From Palsa-360 sp963710315 (GTDB lineage: Bacteria > Acidobacteriota > Terriglobia > Acidiferrales > UBA7541): 64,000 bases of DNA. A program made the position numbers and the translations under genes. The notes beneath the pieces are model-generated. The model did not search any database, was not told where the DNA came from, and was given only the letters and a program-made list of their open reading frames with translations. The DNA is taken from NCBI GenBank assembly GCA_963710315.1, contig CAVPZW010000008.1, forward strand, positions 496,001-560,000, written 5' to 3'. Below, in pieces: positions 17,217-25,664 of the stretch. How positions within the stretch are numbered: position 1 is the first letter of the stretch; every line of letters begins with the position of its first letter.

Positions 17217-18323
17217 TTAAGCGCCGCTGCGTTGACGCTGGGAGGCCGTGGTCATCTCCGCGCACAGCCGTTCGCCGAATTCCACGCAGCCTACTTTGGT
17301 CGTGCCCGGCTCAACCGTGTCGGGGGTGCGAATCCCTTTTGTGAATAGGCGGTCCACGGCGGATTCGATCCATTCCGCCTCGCGATTCAGTTGGAAGCTT
17401 TCGCGAAGCATCATGGCGGCGGAAAGAATCATGCCCACTGGATTGGCAACATCTTTTCCTGCAAGCGTGGGCGCGGAACCGTGAATGGGTTCGTAGAGCG
17501 AAGGCCCCGGCCCGCTGCTCATCGAGGGGATTAGGCCGATGGAGCCGGCCAACGCCGCGCCGAGGTCCGTCAAAATATCGCCGAACATGTTTGAGGTGAG
17601 GATCACGTCAAACTGTGCGGGCGCCAGCACCAGTTGCATGGCGGCATTGTCCACGTACAAATGCTCAAGCTTTACGTTGGGATGATCCGCAGCCATGCGC
17701 GTCACGGTCCTGCGCCACAGTTGCGACGTGGTCAGCACATTGGCCTTGTCAACCGAAGCGAGCCGCCCCTTGCGGGCTTCCGCGCGTGCGAATGCGTACT
17801 TGGCCACGCGCTCCACTTCGGCAGTCGTGTATACGGCTTCGTCGGTGGCGCGCTCGCCGCTCGGATCGGTTTCCACACTGTGCTTGCCAAAATAAATATC
17901 TCCAGCAAGCTCGCGCACAAAATCGATGTGAACGTCCTTCGCGCGGTCGGCTCGCAACGGTGACAGTCCGTACAGCGGCGCGTGCAGATCGATGGGGCGC
18001 AGGTTGATGTACAGTCCGAGCGCCTTGCGCAGGCCCAGCAGGCCGCTCTCTGGACGCTTGACCAGCGGCACGGCGTCCCACTTGGGCCCTCCTACGGCGC
18101 CCAGCAGAATGGCGTCGGCGGCCTTGCAAGCCGCAAGAGTCTCGGCGGGCAGCGGCTCGCCCGTGGCGTCGATGGCGCAGCCGCCGAAAGGGAACTCCGC
18201 AAAATCGAATGAGTGCCCGAATTCCGTGGCGCATTCTTTCAATACGCGCACGGCGGCCTTCATGATTTCAGGGCCAATGCCGTCGCCCGGCAGCAGCACG
18301 ATCATTTTCTTTTTAGAAGTCAT
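17217..18323 (-). CDS. leuB: 3-isopropylmalate dehydrogenase
   Basis: A 368-residue enzyme of the third leucine-biosynthesis step, oxidising and decarboxylating 3-isopropylmalate with NAD. It shows LLPGDGIGPEIM near the start, GGPKWD, the VDNAAMQLV substrate block, and NMFGDILTDLGAALAGS, the LeuB-type signature that distinguishes it from isocitrate and tartrate dehydrogenases. Length is typical. It is about 3 kb from leuA on the same strand, with unrelated genes between; leuCD are not seen here. Confidence 0.95.
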   Translation of the reverse strand: MTSKKKMIVLLPGDGIGPEIMKAAVRVLKECATEFGHSFDFAEFPFGGCAIDATGEPLPAETLAACKAADAILLGAVGGPKWDAVPLVKRPESGLLGLRKALGLYINLRPIDLHAPLYGLSPLRADRAKDVHIDFVRELAGDIYFGKHSVETDPSGERATDEAVYTTAEVERVAKYAFARAEARKGRLASVDKANVLTTSQLWRRTVTRMAADHPNVKLEHLYVDNAAMQLVLAPAQFDVILTSNMFGDILTDLGAALAGSIGLIPSMSSGPGPSLYEPIHGSAPTLAGKDVANPVGMILSAAMMLRESFQLNREAEWIESAVDRLFTKGIRTPDTVEPGTTKVGCVEFGERLCAEMTTASQRQRSGA

Positions 18324-18546
18324 GTTTTTGTCTTAAACTGAAATTACTTTTTTATCCTGTCGCCTTCGCAATTCAGTCGAACAGTATAATCTGGACAGCC
18401 GCAAATCCGGAAATTTCGCTGCCGCGGCGAAGTCCCGCGGAGATTCGCCTGGTTTTCACCCTTCGGCGATATCGGAAGCGCCGCGCAGCGCCGCCCCTTG
18501 AACTGCCCAATCCATTCATCGAAAAATATCCCCGCGCGAAATGAAC

Positions 18547-18594
18547 TTGACAAGGCTTTTGCGCTGGTATAATAGTAAACCATATGGTTAACTA
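18547..18594 (+). promoter_or_regulatory. Promoter and 22-bp palindromic operator over the arsR start codon
   Basis: TTGACA (18547-18552), 15 bases, then TGG-TATAAT (18565-18573, an extended -10) form a near-consensus promoter. A 22-base palindrome (18573-18594, one mismatched pair) with centre AACCAT/ATGGTT spans the expected transcription start and the ATG itself at 18584. The mRNA would be leaderless or nearly so, and a dimer bound to the palindrome would block RNA polymerase. This is a classic ArsR autorepression layout. Confidence 0.7.
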
Positions 18595-18943
18595 TAATCG
18601 GAGGTTGGACGCAACATTTGCGGCGCTGGCCGATCCCACAAGGCGCGCTATTTTGACGGCCCTCATGCGCGGCCAGTCCTCGGTTTCCGAGCTTGCCAGG
18701 CCGCACCGCATGAGCTTGCCCGCGGTAATGAAGCATCTGAGCGTCTTGCAAAGAGCTGGACTCGTCAGTCAAAGGAAAGTCGGCCGCTCGCGGCGCTGCC
18801 GTTTGGTGGCTCGTCCGCTGAAGAACGCGGAAGCCTGGATCTCGCAATATCGTGTCTTCTGGGAATCGCAGTTTGACTCCCTGGAAAGATATTTGTCCCA
18901 ATCGAATCACCTGGAGGAATCCAAATGGCCAAAGAACAAATGA
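18584..18943 (+). CDS. ArsR-family transcriptional repressor
   Basis: A 119-residue winged-helix protein. ALADPTRRAILTALMRGQSS and SELARPHRMSLPAVMKHLSVL are the ArsR helix-turn-helix, and QRKVGRSRRC is the basic wing. No metal-binding cysteine pairs are visible, so it is the metal-independent type often paired with SRPBCC/AHSA1 proteins. It starts inside a palindromic operator and overlaps the AHSA1 gene by 19 bases. It probably represses itself and the next two genes. Confidence 0.9.
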   Translation: MVNYNRRLDATFAALADPTRRAILTALMRGQSSVSELARPHRMSLPAVMKHLSVLQRAGLVSQRKVGRSRRCRLVARPLKNAEAWISQYRVFWESQFDSLERYLSQSNHLEESKWPKNK

Positions 18944-19377
18944 GCAAGGAACCCGCACTGCAACTGAAGCGCACTTTCCTGGCGCCGCGCGAACGCGTAT
19001 TCCGCGCATGGACCGATCCACTGGAGCTGGCGAGATGGTTCGGACCCTCCGAGGACTATCACGCCCTAGTGCCCGTGTTTGAATTGCAAGTCGGCGGGAA
19101 GTATTGCCTGGAGATGCACCACAAAGGGGGCAACGTGCACCGCGTCAGCGGAACCTATCGCGAGGTCAAGCCGCCCGAAAAGATTTCTTTCACCTGGCGC
19201 TGGGAGCAGGGGCCGTACACGGACGAGTCTCTTGTCACCATCGAATTTCGGGATTTGGGCGTGTCCACGGAAATCCTCCTCACTCATGAGCAGTTGCCCA
19301 GCGCCGAGCAGCGCGAAAGGCACGAACAGGGCTGGACCGGCTGCATGAAGCAACTTGGGGCCTATTTGAATATGTAG
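18925..19377 (+). CDS. AHSA1/SRPBCC-fold protein
   Basis: A 150-residue protein of the SRPBCC (START/Bet v1-like) superfamily, AHSA1 branch. The signature runs from LKRTFLAPRERVFRAWTDP through ARWFGPSEDY to EKISFTWRWE and LLTHEQLPS, ending GWTGCMKQLGAYL. It forms a hydrophobic ligand pocket; in this operon type the ligand is generally unknown. It is coupled to the ArsR gene by overlap and followed by a DinB-fold gene, a common ArsR-AHSA1-DinB trio thought to respond to small hydrophobic compounds. Confidence 0.88.
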   Translation: MAKEQMSKEPALQLKRTFLAPRERVFRAWTDPLELARWFGPSEDYHALVPVFELQVGGKYCLEMHHKGGNVHRVSGTYREVKPPEKISFTWRWEQGPYTDESLVTIEFRDLGVSTEILLTHEQLPSAEQRERHEQGWTGCMKQLGAYLNM

Positions 19378-19442
19378 TTCATCTGATGTTGATACACGGG
19401 TGCTATTGATCGCAAATCGTACCAAGACAAAAAGGAGAAACC

Positions 19443-19937
19443 ATGGCAATCGTCGATTCGATTTTGATGGAGCTTGACCAGGAAGCCAAGACCACCCAGC
19501 GAGTCCTTGAACGCATTCCCGAGGACAAACTTGCATGGAAGCCGCATGCCAAATCCTACTCGCTCGGACAACTGGGCCTGCACATTGCACGCGGGCAAGG
19601 TTTTCTGGCGGATGCGGTCAGCAAGGATACTTTCGAGATCGGCGATATGTCGCAGCCGGCGCCAAGCAGCAAAAAGGAAATCCTGGACGCGTTCGCGCAA
19701 AGCACCGCAGACGCCAAGCAAGCCCTTGCCAAATTGGATGACGCCAAAATCATGGGCATGTGGACCGCGACCAGAGGCGGAAAAACGCTCATGTCCACGC
19801 CGCGCATCGGCTTTATTCGCGCCGTGGTGCTGAACCATTTCTATCATCACCGCGGGCAGCTCTCCGTCTATCTCCGGCTGCTGGACGTGCCCGTGCCTTC
19901 GATCTACGGCCCCAGCGCGGACGAAAATCCGTTCTGA
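19443..19937 (+). CDS. DinB-family (metal-binding four-helix) protein
   Basis: A 164-residue DinB/YfiT-like protein. Three histidines in LGLHIARG and LNHFYHHRGQLSVYL fit the conserved nickel/zinc triad of the fold. AAGGAG lies 7 bases before the ATG. Family members include thiol-dependent transferases that detoxify electrophiles, but most are uncharacterised. It is the third gene of the ArsR-AHSA1 unit and followed by a palindromic repeat. Confidence 0.85.
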   Translation: MAIVDSILMELDQEAKTTQRVLERIPEDKLAWKPHAKSYSLGQLGLHIARGQGFLADAVSKDTFEIGDMSQPAPSSKKEILDAFAQSTADAKQALAKLDDAKIMGMWTATRGGKTLMSTPRIGFIRAVVLNHFYHHRGQLSVYLRLLDVPVPSIYGPSADENPF

Positions 19938-19962
19938 TAAGCTTCGCGGCATTCCAATAGCG

Positions 19963-20051
19963 CTGTAGGACAGCCACTCCTGGCCTGCGGATATTGCGCG
20001 GGACAGTGGACCTGTCTCAAGGATTCAGGGCTAAAAGTAGCTGTCCTACAG
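19963..20051. repeat. Palindromic repeat pair (CTGTAGGACAG / CTGTCCTACAG)
   Basis: An exact 11-bp inverted repeat (19963-19973 and 20041-20051) brackets about 67 bases in the gap between the convergent DinB and metallo-hydrolase genes. The GTAGGACAG end-sequence recurs at 48605 and 52670, so it belongs to the dispersed repeat set. It probably serves as a two-way terminator or mRNA end. Confidence 0.7.
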
Positions 20052-20077
20052 AAAACCTACTTTGCATGCGTCCAGAA

Positions 20078-21178
20078 TTAAGGATGTTTCATGCCTCGCG
20101 CTGGATATTCTTTTGTGAATCCGTTTCGCTCATTAGTCATCGTGAAGCTGCCGTCGGCCTTCACAGACATTTTGATGTAGTGGCCGTGATCGGTCTCGTT
20201 GAGATTCGCCAGAAACTGTTCCGGTGAATTATGCTCCGAGCCGCCCGCCGCGGAGCGGTGAATCTGCCAGAAATCCTCGAGGCCAGGCGCTTCGTGCACG
20301 GTTTGCCAGTATTCGGGCGAGCCGCCCTTTCTTTCACCATTGTTCATCACTGCAACGCGCGCGCGGATGGCGTACATGAATTGCGGCGCGCCGGAATGCG
20401 GATCTCCGTGGCGCGTGGTGTGAAATACGGTGGCCGTGCCGATGAGATTATTGGGGCAGGCCAGCGAGTGCTCCTGATTCCACGTCAGGTCGCCCAGGTC
20501 AACGAGGCGGAAATTGCCATAGCGCACCACGATTCCCACCGATTCAAAATTTTCCGGCGTGGCATCCTGCTCTTTCAATTTGGCATTGCGGCACAGGGGA
20601 TTCGTCTCGCCCGCTCCGGGCGCTCCCGCCATCGCCTTGGCGATCACATCTCCCGCCGAGGAAACCACCTGCACATCCAAGCCTTCCACGGGAATTCGGT
20701 CGCCGGGCTTGGCGACGGAAACATGTGCAAGCCCACGAACCGTCAAATAAGACAGGAAGGCGCCATCGCGGCCCGGCTGCATCTCTACCGTATAGGGACC
20801 GTGGTCAATAAAATGGCGGATGGGAATGCGATGCGCAAGCTCCGCCGCGTTCCCGGCGTGGTCCCCATGAAAATGCGTGATCACCACATAGTCGAGGACG
20901 CTCACATTCGCCAGCTTCAACACCGCCATGATGCGGTCCGCATCGCGCGTGACACCGGGGGCGTTTGCCTCGGCTGGCGGCGCGCCTTGATTGCCCGAAA
21001 ATCCCGTATCCACCAGCATCGATTGTCCCGAGGGAGAAACGAACAGAGTGGCTTGCCCGCCTTCGGTGTCTAGAAAATAGATGTCCAGTGGCTTTTTCTG
21101 CGGGACTTGCTGCGCGAGGACAAGCGAAAAAGGCGCAAACAAAATTGTGGCCGCGAGAAGAGACACTCTGATTCGCAT
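20078..21178 (-). CDS. Exported metallo-beta-lactamase-fold protein, ComEC-like
   Basis: A 366-residue protein with a signal peptide (MRIRVSLLAATILFAPF, cut near ...LVLAQ). The metal motif is HFHGDHAGN, followed by later ligands RLVDLGDL and VFHTTRHGD. The layout resembles the exported MBL domains related to ComEC/Rec2. The extension after about residue 260 (NNGERKGGSPEYW, EHNSPEQFLANLNETDHGHYIK) is common among acidobacterial homologues. AAGGGGGG precedes the ATG. Substrate unknown. It is a different subfamily from the MBL protein at 164-1246. Confidence 0.83.
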   Translation of the reverse strand: MRIRVSLLAATILFAPFSLVLAQQVPQKKPLDIYFLDTEGGQATLFVSPSGQSMLVDTGFSGNQGAPPAEANAPGVTRDADRIMAVLKLANVSVLDYVVITHFHGDHAGNAAELAHRIPIRHFIDHGPYTVEMQPGRDGAFLSYLTVRGLAHVSVAKPGDRIPVEGLDVQVVSSAGDVIAKAMAGAPGAGETNPLCRNAKLKEQDATPENFESVGIVVRYGNFRLVDLGDLTWNQEHSLACPNNLIGTATVFHTTRHGDPHSGAPQFMYAIRARVAVMNNGERKGGSPEYWQTVHEAPGLEDFWQIHRSAAGGSEHNSPEQFLANLNETDHGHYIKMSVKADGSFTMTNERNGFTKEYPARGMKHP

Positions 21179-21298
21179 GGAACCCCCCCTTGGAATCTGA
21201 ATACGGGAGCTATGGAAGACGATTCGCGATTAATTGTCCAGCGAATTGTCTTCTTTAGTGGAAGAATTTGGCGGTGAGTCAATCGTGGGCAGGCGGGA

Positions 21299-21381
21299 GT
21301 CCCGGAGGGACGGCAAAACGTAGCCCACTGCGGAAGCCGTGGGAATGGATGCCGTCTAGGTTAAACAAACCCCGGAGGGGT
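21299..21381. repeat. Dispersed CCCGGAGGG repeat
   Basis: GTCCCGGAGGGAC (21299-21311) and ACCCCGGAGGGGT (21369-21381) are two self-complementary hairpins flanking a third stem, CCCAC...GTGGG (21324-21343). Such three-hairpin elements are typical dispersed repeats in environmental genomes. It fills the gap between the exported metallo-hydrolase and leuA and could end leuA transcription. Confidence 0.65.
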
Positions 21382-21396
21382 GACACATGGTTCCAG

Positions 21397-22581
21397 TTAT
21401 TCCGCGGCAACTGCGGTTTCACCGGTACGCTTGCGCATCACCTGATGTGCGATGGCCAGCACATCGCGGTTGCTCACATTTTTCGATGCGTCGGCCAGGG
21501 TCACCACGCGCTTATAGCATTCATCCAGCTCTTCTTTCGTTGGCTGAAAGCCTAGATCGACCAGCGTGGAACGCAGCGCATTGCGTCCGGAATGTTTTCC
21601 CAGCACCAGATTGCGCTTGGGAACGCCGACCGCTTCGGGAGAAATGATTTCGTAGGTGAGCGGATTTTTGAGGATACCGTCCTGATGAATGCCGGCTTCG
21701 TGGGCGAAAGCATTCGCGCCTACTACGGCCTTGTTGGGCGCCAGAGGCGCGCCGGTAATTTCCACCAGCAGGCGGCTGGTCGCGTAGAGCTGATCGAGAT
21801 GCACATTGGTGGTTACGCCCAGCGTGGCCTGCCGCACGTTCAGCAATACCACGACTTCTTCCAGCGCGGCATTTCCCGCGCGCTCGCCGATGCCGTTGAT
21901 GGTCAGCTCGAGCTGGCGCACTCCTGCCTGCACCGCGGCCAGCGTATTGGCGACGCCCAGGCCGAGATCATCGTGGCAGTGCGCGCTCATGGTAATGCCG
22001 TTCGCGCCGTCCAGATATTCGATCACGCGCCGGAACATGGCCGCGTATTCCTCGGGCACGGCGTAGCCCACCGTGTCCGGCAGATTGATGATGGTCGCTC
22101 CAGCCTTGACGGCCCGGCCGACCGCTTCACAAAGAAAACCAATCTCGGTGCGGCTGGCGTCCTCGGCGGAAAATTCAACCTCCGCGCAGCGCTCGCGCGC
22201 ATAACGAACGTTGTTGGATATCGCCTCCAGGCACTCTTCGCGCGTCAGGCGCAACTTATATTGCAGGTGCAGATCGGACGTCGCCAGAAAAGTGTGCAGC
22301 CGCGGATGCGCCGCTCCGGCAAGCCCTTCGAGGGCCGCATCAATATCATCGCGCCGCGCGCGCGCCAGCGCGGCCACCGTGCAGCCGCGAATTTCGCGGC
22401 AAACCGCGCGCACGCCTTCCAGGTCTCCCGCCGAGGCGATCGGAAAACCGCTCTCGATGACGTCCACGCCAAGGGATTCCAGCTGGCGAGCCATGCGGAC
22501 TTTTTCCGCCACCGACATGGAAAATCCCGGGGACTGCTCCCCGTCTCTCAGCGTCGTGTCAAAAATGCGTACGATGTCCAT
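21397..22581 (-). CDS. leuA: 2-isopropylmalate synthase-type enzyme, short form without allosteric domain
   Basis: A 394-residue Claisen-condensing enzyme of the DRE-TIM class. RIFDTTLRDGEQSPGFSM opens the barrel with the catalytic arginine and metal Asp; AHCHDDLGLGVANTL and NGIGERAGNAALEEVV hold the metal histidines and active-site glutamate. It ends after KEELDECYKRVVTLADAS and a short tail, so the C-terminal leucine-binding domain of usual LeuA (about 510 residues) is missing. I start at ATG 22581, with GGGAGA just upstream, not 22608. LeuB on the same strand supports leucine synthesis. Homocitrate or citramalate synthase activity remains possible for this short branch. Confidence 0.8.
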   Translation of the reverse strand: MDIVRIFDTTLRDGEQSPGFSMSVAEKVRMARQLESLGVDVIESGFPIASAGDLEGVRAVCREIRGCTVAALARARRDDIDAALEGLAGAAHPRLHTFLATSDLHLQYKLRLTREECLEAISNNVRYARERCAEVEFSAEDASRTEIGFLCEAVGRAVKAGATIINLPDTVGYAVPEEYAAMFRRVIEYLDGANGITMSAHCHDDLGLGVANTLAAVQAGVRQLELTINGIGERAGNAALEEVVVLLNVRQATLGVTTNVHLDQLYATSRLLVEITGAPLAPNKAVVGANAFAHEAGIHQDGILKNPLTYEIISPEAVGVPKRNLVLGKHSGRNALRSTLVDLGFQPTKEELDECYKRVVTLADASKNVSNRDVLAIAHQVMRKRTGETAVAAE

Positions 22582-22650
22582 GGCACTCTCCCACTCCACC
22601 CATAACACACGGAAATGCCAAGTAGATCAAATTTATAATACTTGTGACTT

Positions 22651-22669
22651 CTATAAGGTGAGCTTATAG
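22651..22669. promoter_or_regulatory. Palindrome upstream of leuA
   Basis: CTATAAG-GTGAG-CTTATAG (7-bp arms) lies 70 bases before the leuA start, in an AT-rich patch with TATAAT-like strings (22634-22639). It may be an operator or a promoter region for leuA. No regulator is assigned. Confidence 0.3.
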
Positions 22670-22718
22670 CAGGAATAGTAGCACGGGGTGAGGACAGCGG
22701 TACCCGCGGGCGTTGCAA

Positions 22719-23117
22719 TTACGCGTTCTTGAAGCGCTCGTCGATCTCGACCTGATATCCGGCAGCCAGGCGGTTCGTTTCATTGGCCATGCCCACGACG
22801 GCCATGAGTTCGTGAAACATTTCGTCGCTCATGCCCTTATTGCGGGCGGAGGCGGTATGCGAGGCGATGCAGTACGGGCATTGATTGGTTGCGCTCACGG
22901 CGATGTAGATCAATTCCTTGGTCAATGCGTCGAGAGCGCCCGGCGCCATGATTTGCTTGATGGACTCCCAAGTGCGCTTGAGGGTGGCGGGATCGTTTGC
23001 CAAAGCCTTCCAAAAGTTGTTGATGTAGTCCGTCTTCCGAGTGGCGCGTATTTCGTCGTACACGGCGCGGACTTCCGGGCTTGCGCCTTCATATTCAACC
23101 ATGCGCTCCATTGCCAT
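22719..23117 (-). CDS. Carboxymuconolactone decarboxylase/AhpD-like protein
   Basis: A 132-residue all-helical protein of the CMD/AhpD family. CPYCIASH carries the CxxC redox pair plus downstream histidine that define the peroxidase-related, AhpD-like branch. AAGGAG precedes the ATG at 23117, and a GTG six bases earlier overlaps that ribosome site and is less likely. It probably takes part in alkylhydroperoxide or thiol redox reactions. It stands alone, 68 bases downstream of the barrel-like protein gene on the same strand. Confidence 0.86.
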   Translation of the reverse strand: MAMERMVEYEGASPEVRAVYDEIRATRKTDYINNFWKALANDPATLKRTWESIKQIMAPGALDALTKELIYIAVSATNQCPYCIASHTASARNKGMSDEMFHELMAVVGMANETNRLAAGYQVEIDERFKNA

Positions 23118-23190
23118 GGCCACTCCTTGTCAAAAGTGCGGGGAATCCAAAAGCCTTTTCGCGTTGATGGCCGGCCGAGGCGTCGTATGC

Positions 23191-23979
23191 CTAATTCAGA
23201 TCGCGCGAAAGCATCAACTTCAAAGTCCATTTGTCGGCCCCATGACTCACGCCGACCCCCACGCCGGTTTCGATGTTCAGCCACTTGGTGTTGTGATCCA
23301 TGACGGCCCAGACTTCATGAAATTGGTCGCGCATCGGCAGGAACTTGCGCAGCGGTCCATCGTCCGAATATTCCTCGAGTGCCGCGGCCCATTTGTCATT
23401 GAAATTGTAGGCCACGCGCGTAGCCGGAACGAATTCGAGGTTCTTAAATCCCCCGGTATAGTCGGTATCCACAATTGGGTTGAAGACGAAATCCCATGGA
23501 TGCAAATGCAATCCTATAATGGGCCGCACTTCCGAGGTAATACGTTTGGATTCCCAATATTTGTAATTGACACTAAATTCGAAATTGACGCCGTAGAAAA
23601 ACGTGTGATCGTGAGCGTGAGGCCGTACGAAAAGTTCGCGAATTTTGAAGCCGTTTAGCGAACCTCCGCGGCCCGTCGAATAGGCGGTGTAGACCGGGAA
23701 ATAAAGCCCCTGTTCAAACCAGTCGGTCACGCCATAGGCCCATTCGACCGCGCCGTTGTCCGAGTGGTTGGGAATGATCTCGCCAGGAAAGGCGGGAGTT
23801 GTGCGTCCAGCGGGGGTGAAGTTGTTGTGCACCATGACGTTGAATTTGCCCTGATCTTCAATCTCGGCATCATAGACCTGGATTTCGTCAGTCTGTGCAA
23901 ATGTAACGGCAGGCGCCGCAAATAGAGCGAACACAATCCATGCCAACACGAAGTACAGATTTTTTCGGAAGAAATTCAT
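23191..23979 (-). CDS. Exported barrel-like protein of unknown function
   Basis: A protein of about 262 residues with a clear signal peptide (MNFFRKNLYFVLAWIVFALF, cut near AAPAVTFAQ). The mature chain alternates polar and aromatic residues in short strands (VEWAYGVTDWFEQGLYFPVY, FYGVNFEFSVNYKYW), as in outer-membrane beta-barrels of the transporter-like type, and ends in a short tail. The ATG at 23979 is preferred; a TTG nine bases upstream is possible. No catalytic motif. The family is seen in Acidobacteriota without known role. Confidence 0.7.
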   Translation of the reverse strand: MNFFRKNLYFVLAWIVFALFAAPAVTFAQTDEIQVYDAEIEDQGKFNVMVHNNFTPAGRTTPAFPGEIIPNHSDNGAVEWAYGVTDWFEQGLYFPVYTAYSTGRGGSLNGFKIRELFVRPHAHDHTFFYGVNFEFSVNYKYWESKRITSEVRPIIGLHLHPWDFVFNPIVDTDYTGGFKNLEFVPATRVAYNFNDKWAAALEEYSDDGPLRKFLPMRDQFHEVWAVMDHNTKWLNIETGVGVGVSHGADKWTLKLMLSRDLN

Positions 23980-24249
23980 TGTGCGCAATCGTCTCCCTGT
24001 AGACTCATTCCCACACGTTCAGTTGATTTCCAAGTCGGGTAGGGAACAATAACCAATGTTCGCGCTACTTTTGTGGAACGATTTTCGTTTGAGTTGCTAT
24101 CTTTCCACCGCGATAGCAGCGCGGTGTTATCGCCTCGAACTTCACCCTGGCGATGCCCGGTAAGGGTAACTCAGTCTGCACGTTGCGGCAATTGGCGTTT
24201 TAAATTCGCACTGTTCCATTTTGGAATTGCATTGCGATATTATTATTTT

Positions 24250-24486
24250 ATGGGCAGAACGCATGCGATTTCGTTTTTAGTTAGCGGGCGGCAGTGCCCC
24301 TTATGCGGAAGCGAAGATGTTTTGCGATCCCACCGGCGCGGTTTGCTGGAATGGACCATCGTACTTCTCCTGCTGATGCGCCCATTTCGCTGCCGCCAAT
24401 GTAGCGCAAGGCACTTGGGTTTTTTCTTTCGCCCGCGGCGAATCAAGAAAACAAGCCCCGACTTCCCGGAACCCGCCAAAGAATAG
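24250..24486 (+). CDS. Small zinc-ribbon membrane-associated protein (copy 1)
   Basis: A 78-residue protein with two CxxC pairs, CPLC and CRQC, separated by a basic SHRRG patch and a hydrophobic stretch (WTIVLLLLMRPF). It is clearly related to the protein at 32538-32795: both read CPxCxSxDVxRSHRRG...RPFRCxxCxxRH. Four cysteines suggest one zinc site spanning a short membrane-embedded or hydrophobic hairpin. The start is the ATG at 24250, with no clear ribosome site, so a slightly different start is possible. Function unknown. Confidence 0.65.
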   Translation: MGRTHAISFLVSGRQCPLCGSEDVLRSHRRGLLEWTIVLLLLMRPFRCRQCSARHLGFFFRPRRIKKTSPDFPEPAKE

Positions 24487-24507
24487 TCTGTTTCCCGAAT
24501 CGCTAAT

Positions 24508-25462
24508 TCAGGCGCGCGGATGGGCCTTGTCAAAGACTTCGAGCAGTTGGCGAATCGTGGCGTGGGTGTAGCGCTGCGTGGTGGAAAGCGAAGAGTGCCC
24601 CAACAATTCCTGAATCGCGCGAAGGTCCGCGCCATCGGCAAGTAGATGTGTGGCGAATGCATGCCGCAGGGAATGCGGATGCAAGTCCCAATTCACGTTG
24701 GCCAGCCGGGCGTATTTCTTGACGATGCGGGCGACCGACCGCTGTGTCAGCCTTGTCCCCAGATGATTGAGAAACACGGCCTGCCGGTCGGCACGATCCC
24801 CTGCCTTGCGCAGCAGTTCCTGGCGCAAGGGCTCGTAGGCCTCCAGCGCCTGTTCGGCTTTGCCGCCGTAGGGAACGATGCGTTCTTTGTTGCCTTTGCC
24901 GCGCACGCGCAGCATCAGGTCCTTGCGGTCCATGTCGCCAAGATTCAGGCCGGTGAGCTCGCTAACGCGCAGCCCGGAGGCATACAGCAGCTCGAGAATG
25001 GCGCGGTCGCGTTTGACCATGCAGACGGCTGTCGTCGATCATGGATGGTTCCTTGCGGCGACCAGGAGCGCGTGGTGGTCCCGCCACCACGCCGTCGAGA
25101 AACGCATTCAGATCCTCGGCGCTCAAGACCGAGGGAATGCGTTTGGGCAGCTTGGGAGTCGCCACCATGCGCGCCGGGTTCCGCGGGACAATGCCTTCCC
25201 GCACAGCGAACTTGAAGAACGATCGAATTGCCGCAAGCTTGCGGGCGATGGACGATTTTTCCAGTTTAAGATCGTGCTGGTGCGCCACAAATTCGCGGAT
25301 CATGACGTGCGTAACTTCCGAAGGCGTTGGCATTGCGATGCCGGGCGGCGTCAGGAATTTTAGGAATTGTCCAAGGTCAGTCTCGTAGCTGCGGATGGTG
25401 TGCGGAGAAGAGTTTCGCACCGCTTGCAAATAGACGAAAAATTGTTTTACCGCGGAATCCAT
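24508..25462 (-). CDS. xerC: Tyrosine recombinase XerC, split by a frameshift
   Basis: Two overlapping frames form one XerC/D recombinase. The N-terminal frame (25462 back to about 25020) has the SAM-like core-binding domain (VRNSSPHTIRSYETDLGQF). The C-terminal frame ends at 24508 and holds the catalytic set: R in SGLRVSEL, K in RGKGNKER, HSLRHAFATH, LLGHSS and the nucleophile in TQRYTHA. One base is out of frame near 25010-25025. It would resolve chromosome dimers at dif. It lies just after topA, as in the conserved dprA-topA-xerC order. Confidence 0.85.
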
Positions 25463-25664
25463 TTCCCCCCTGCCAGACCGCTGATTGAGCGGCTTTGCGC
25501 CCGAGTTCAGAAAGGGCTGCGCTCATTTCAAGATTGCGAAAATGCCTAGATTGAGTGGTAGCGCTCCCCCTCCGTGGGCGCTGATTCTGCCTATTCGCTG
25601 AAAGGCTCGGCCAGGTCGGGCTGGGAGCCCGCAGGAATTCAGAGTGGTCGAACTAGGGAGCCGT

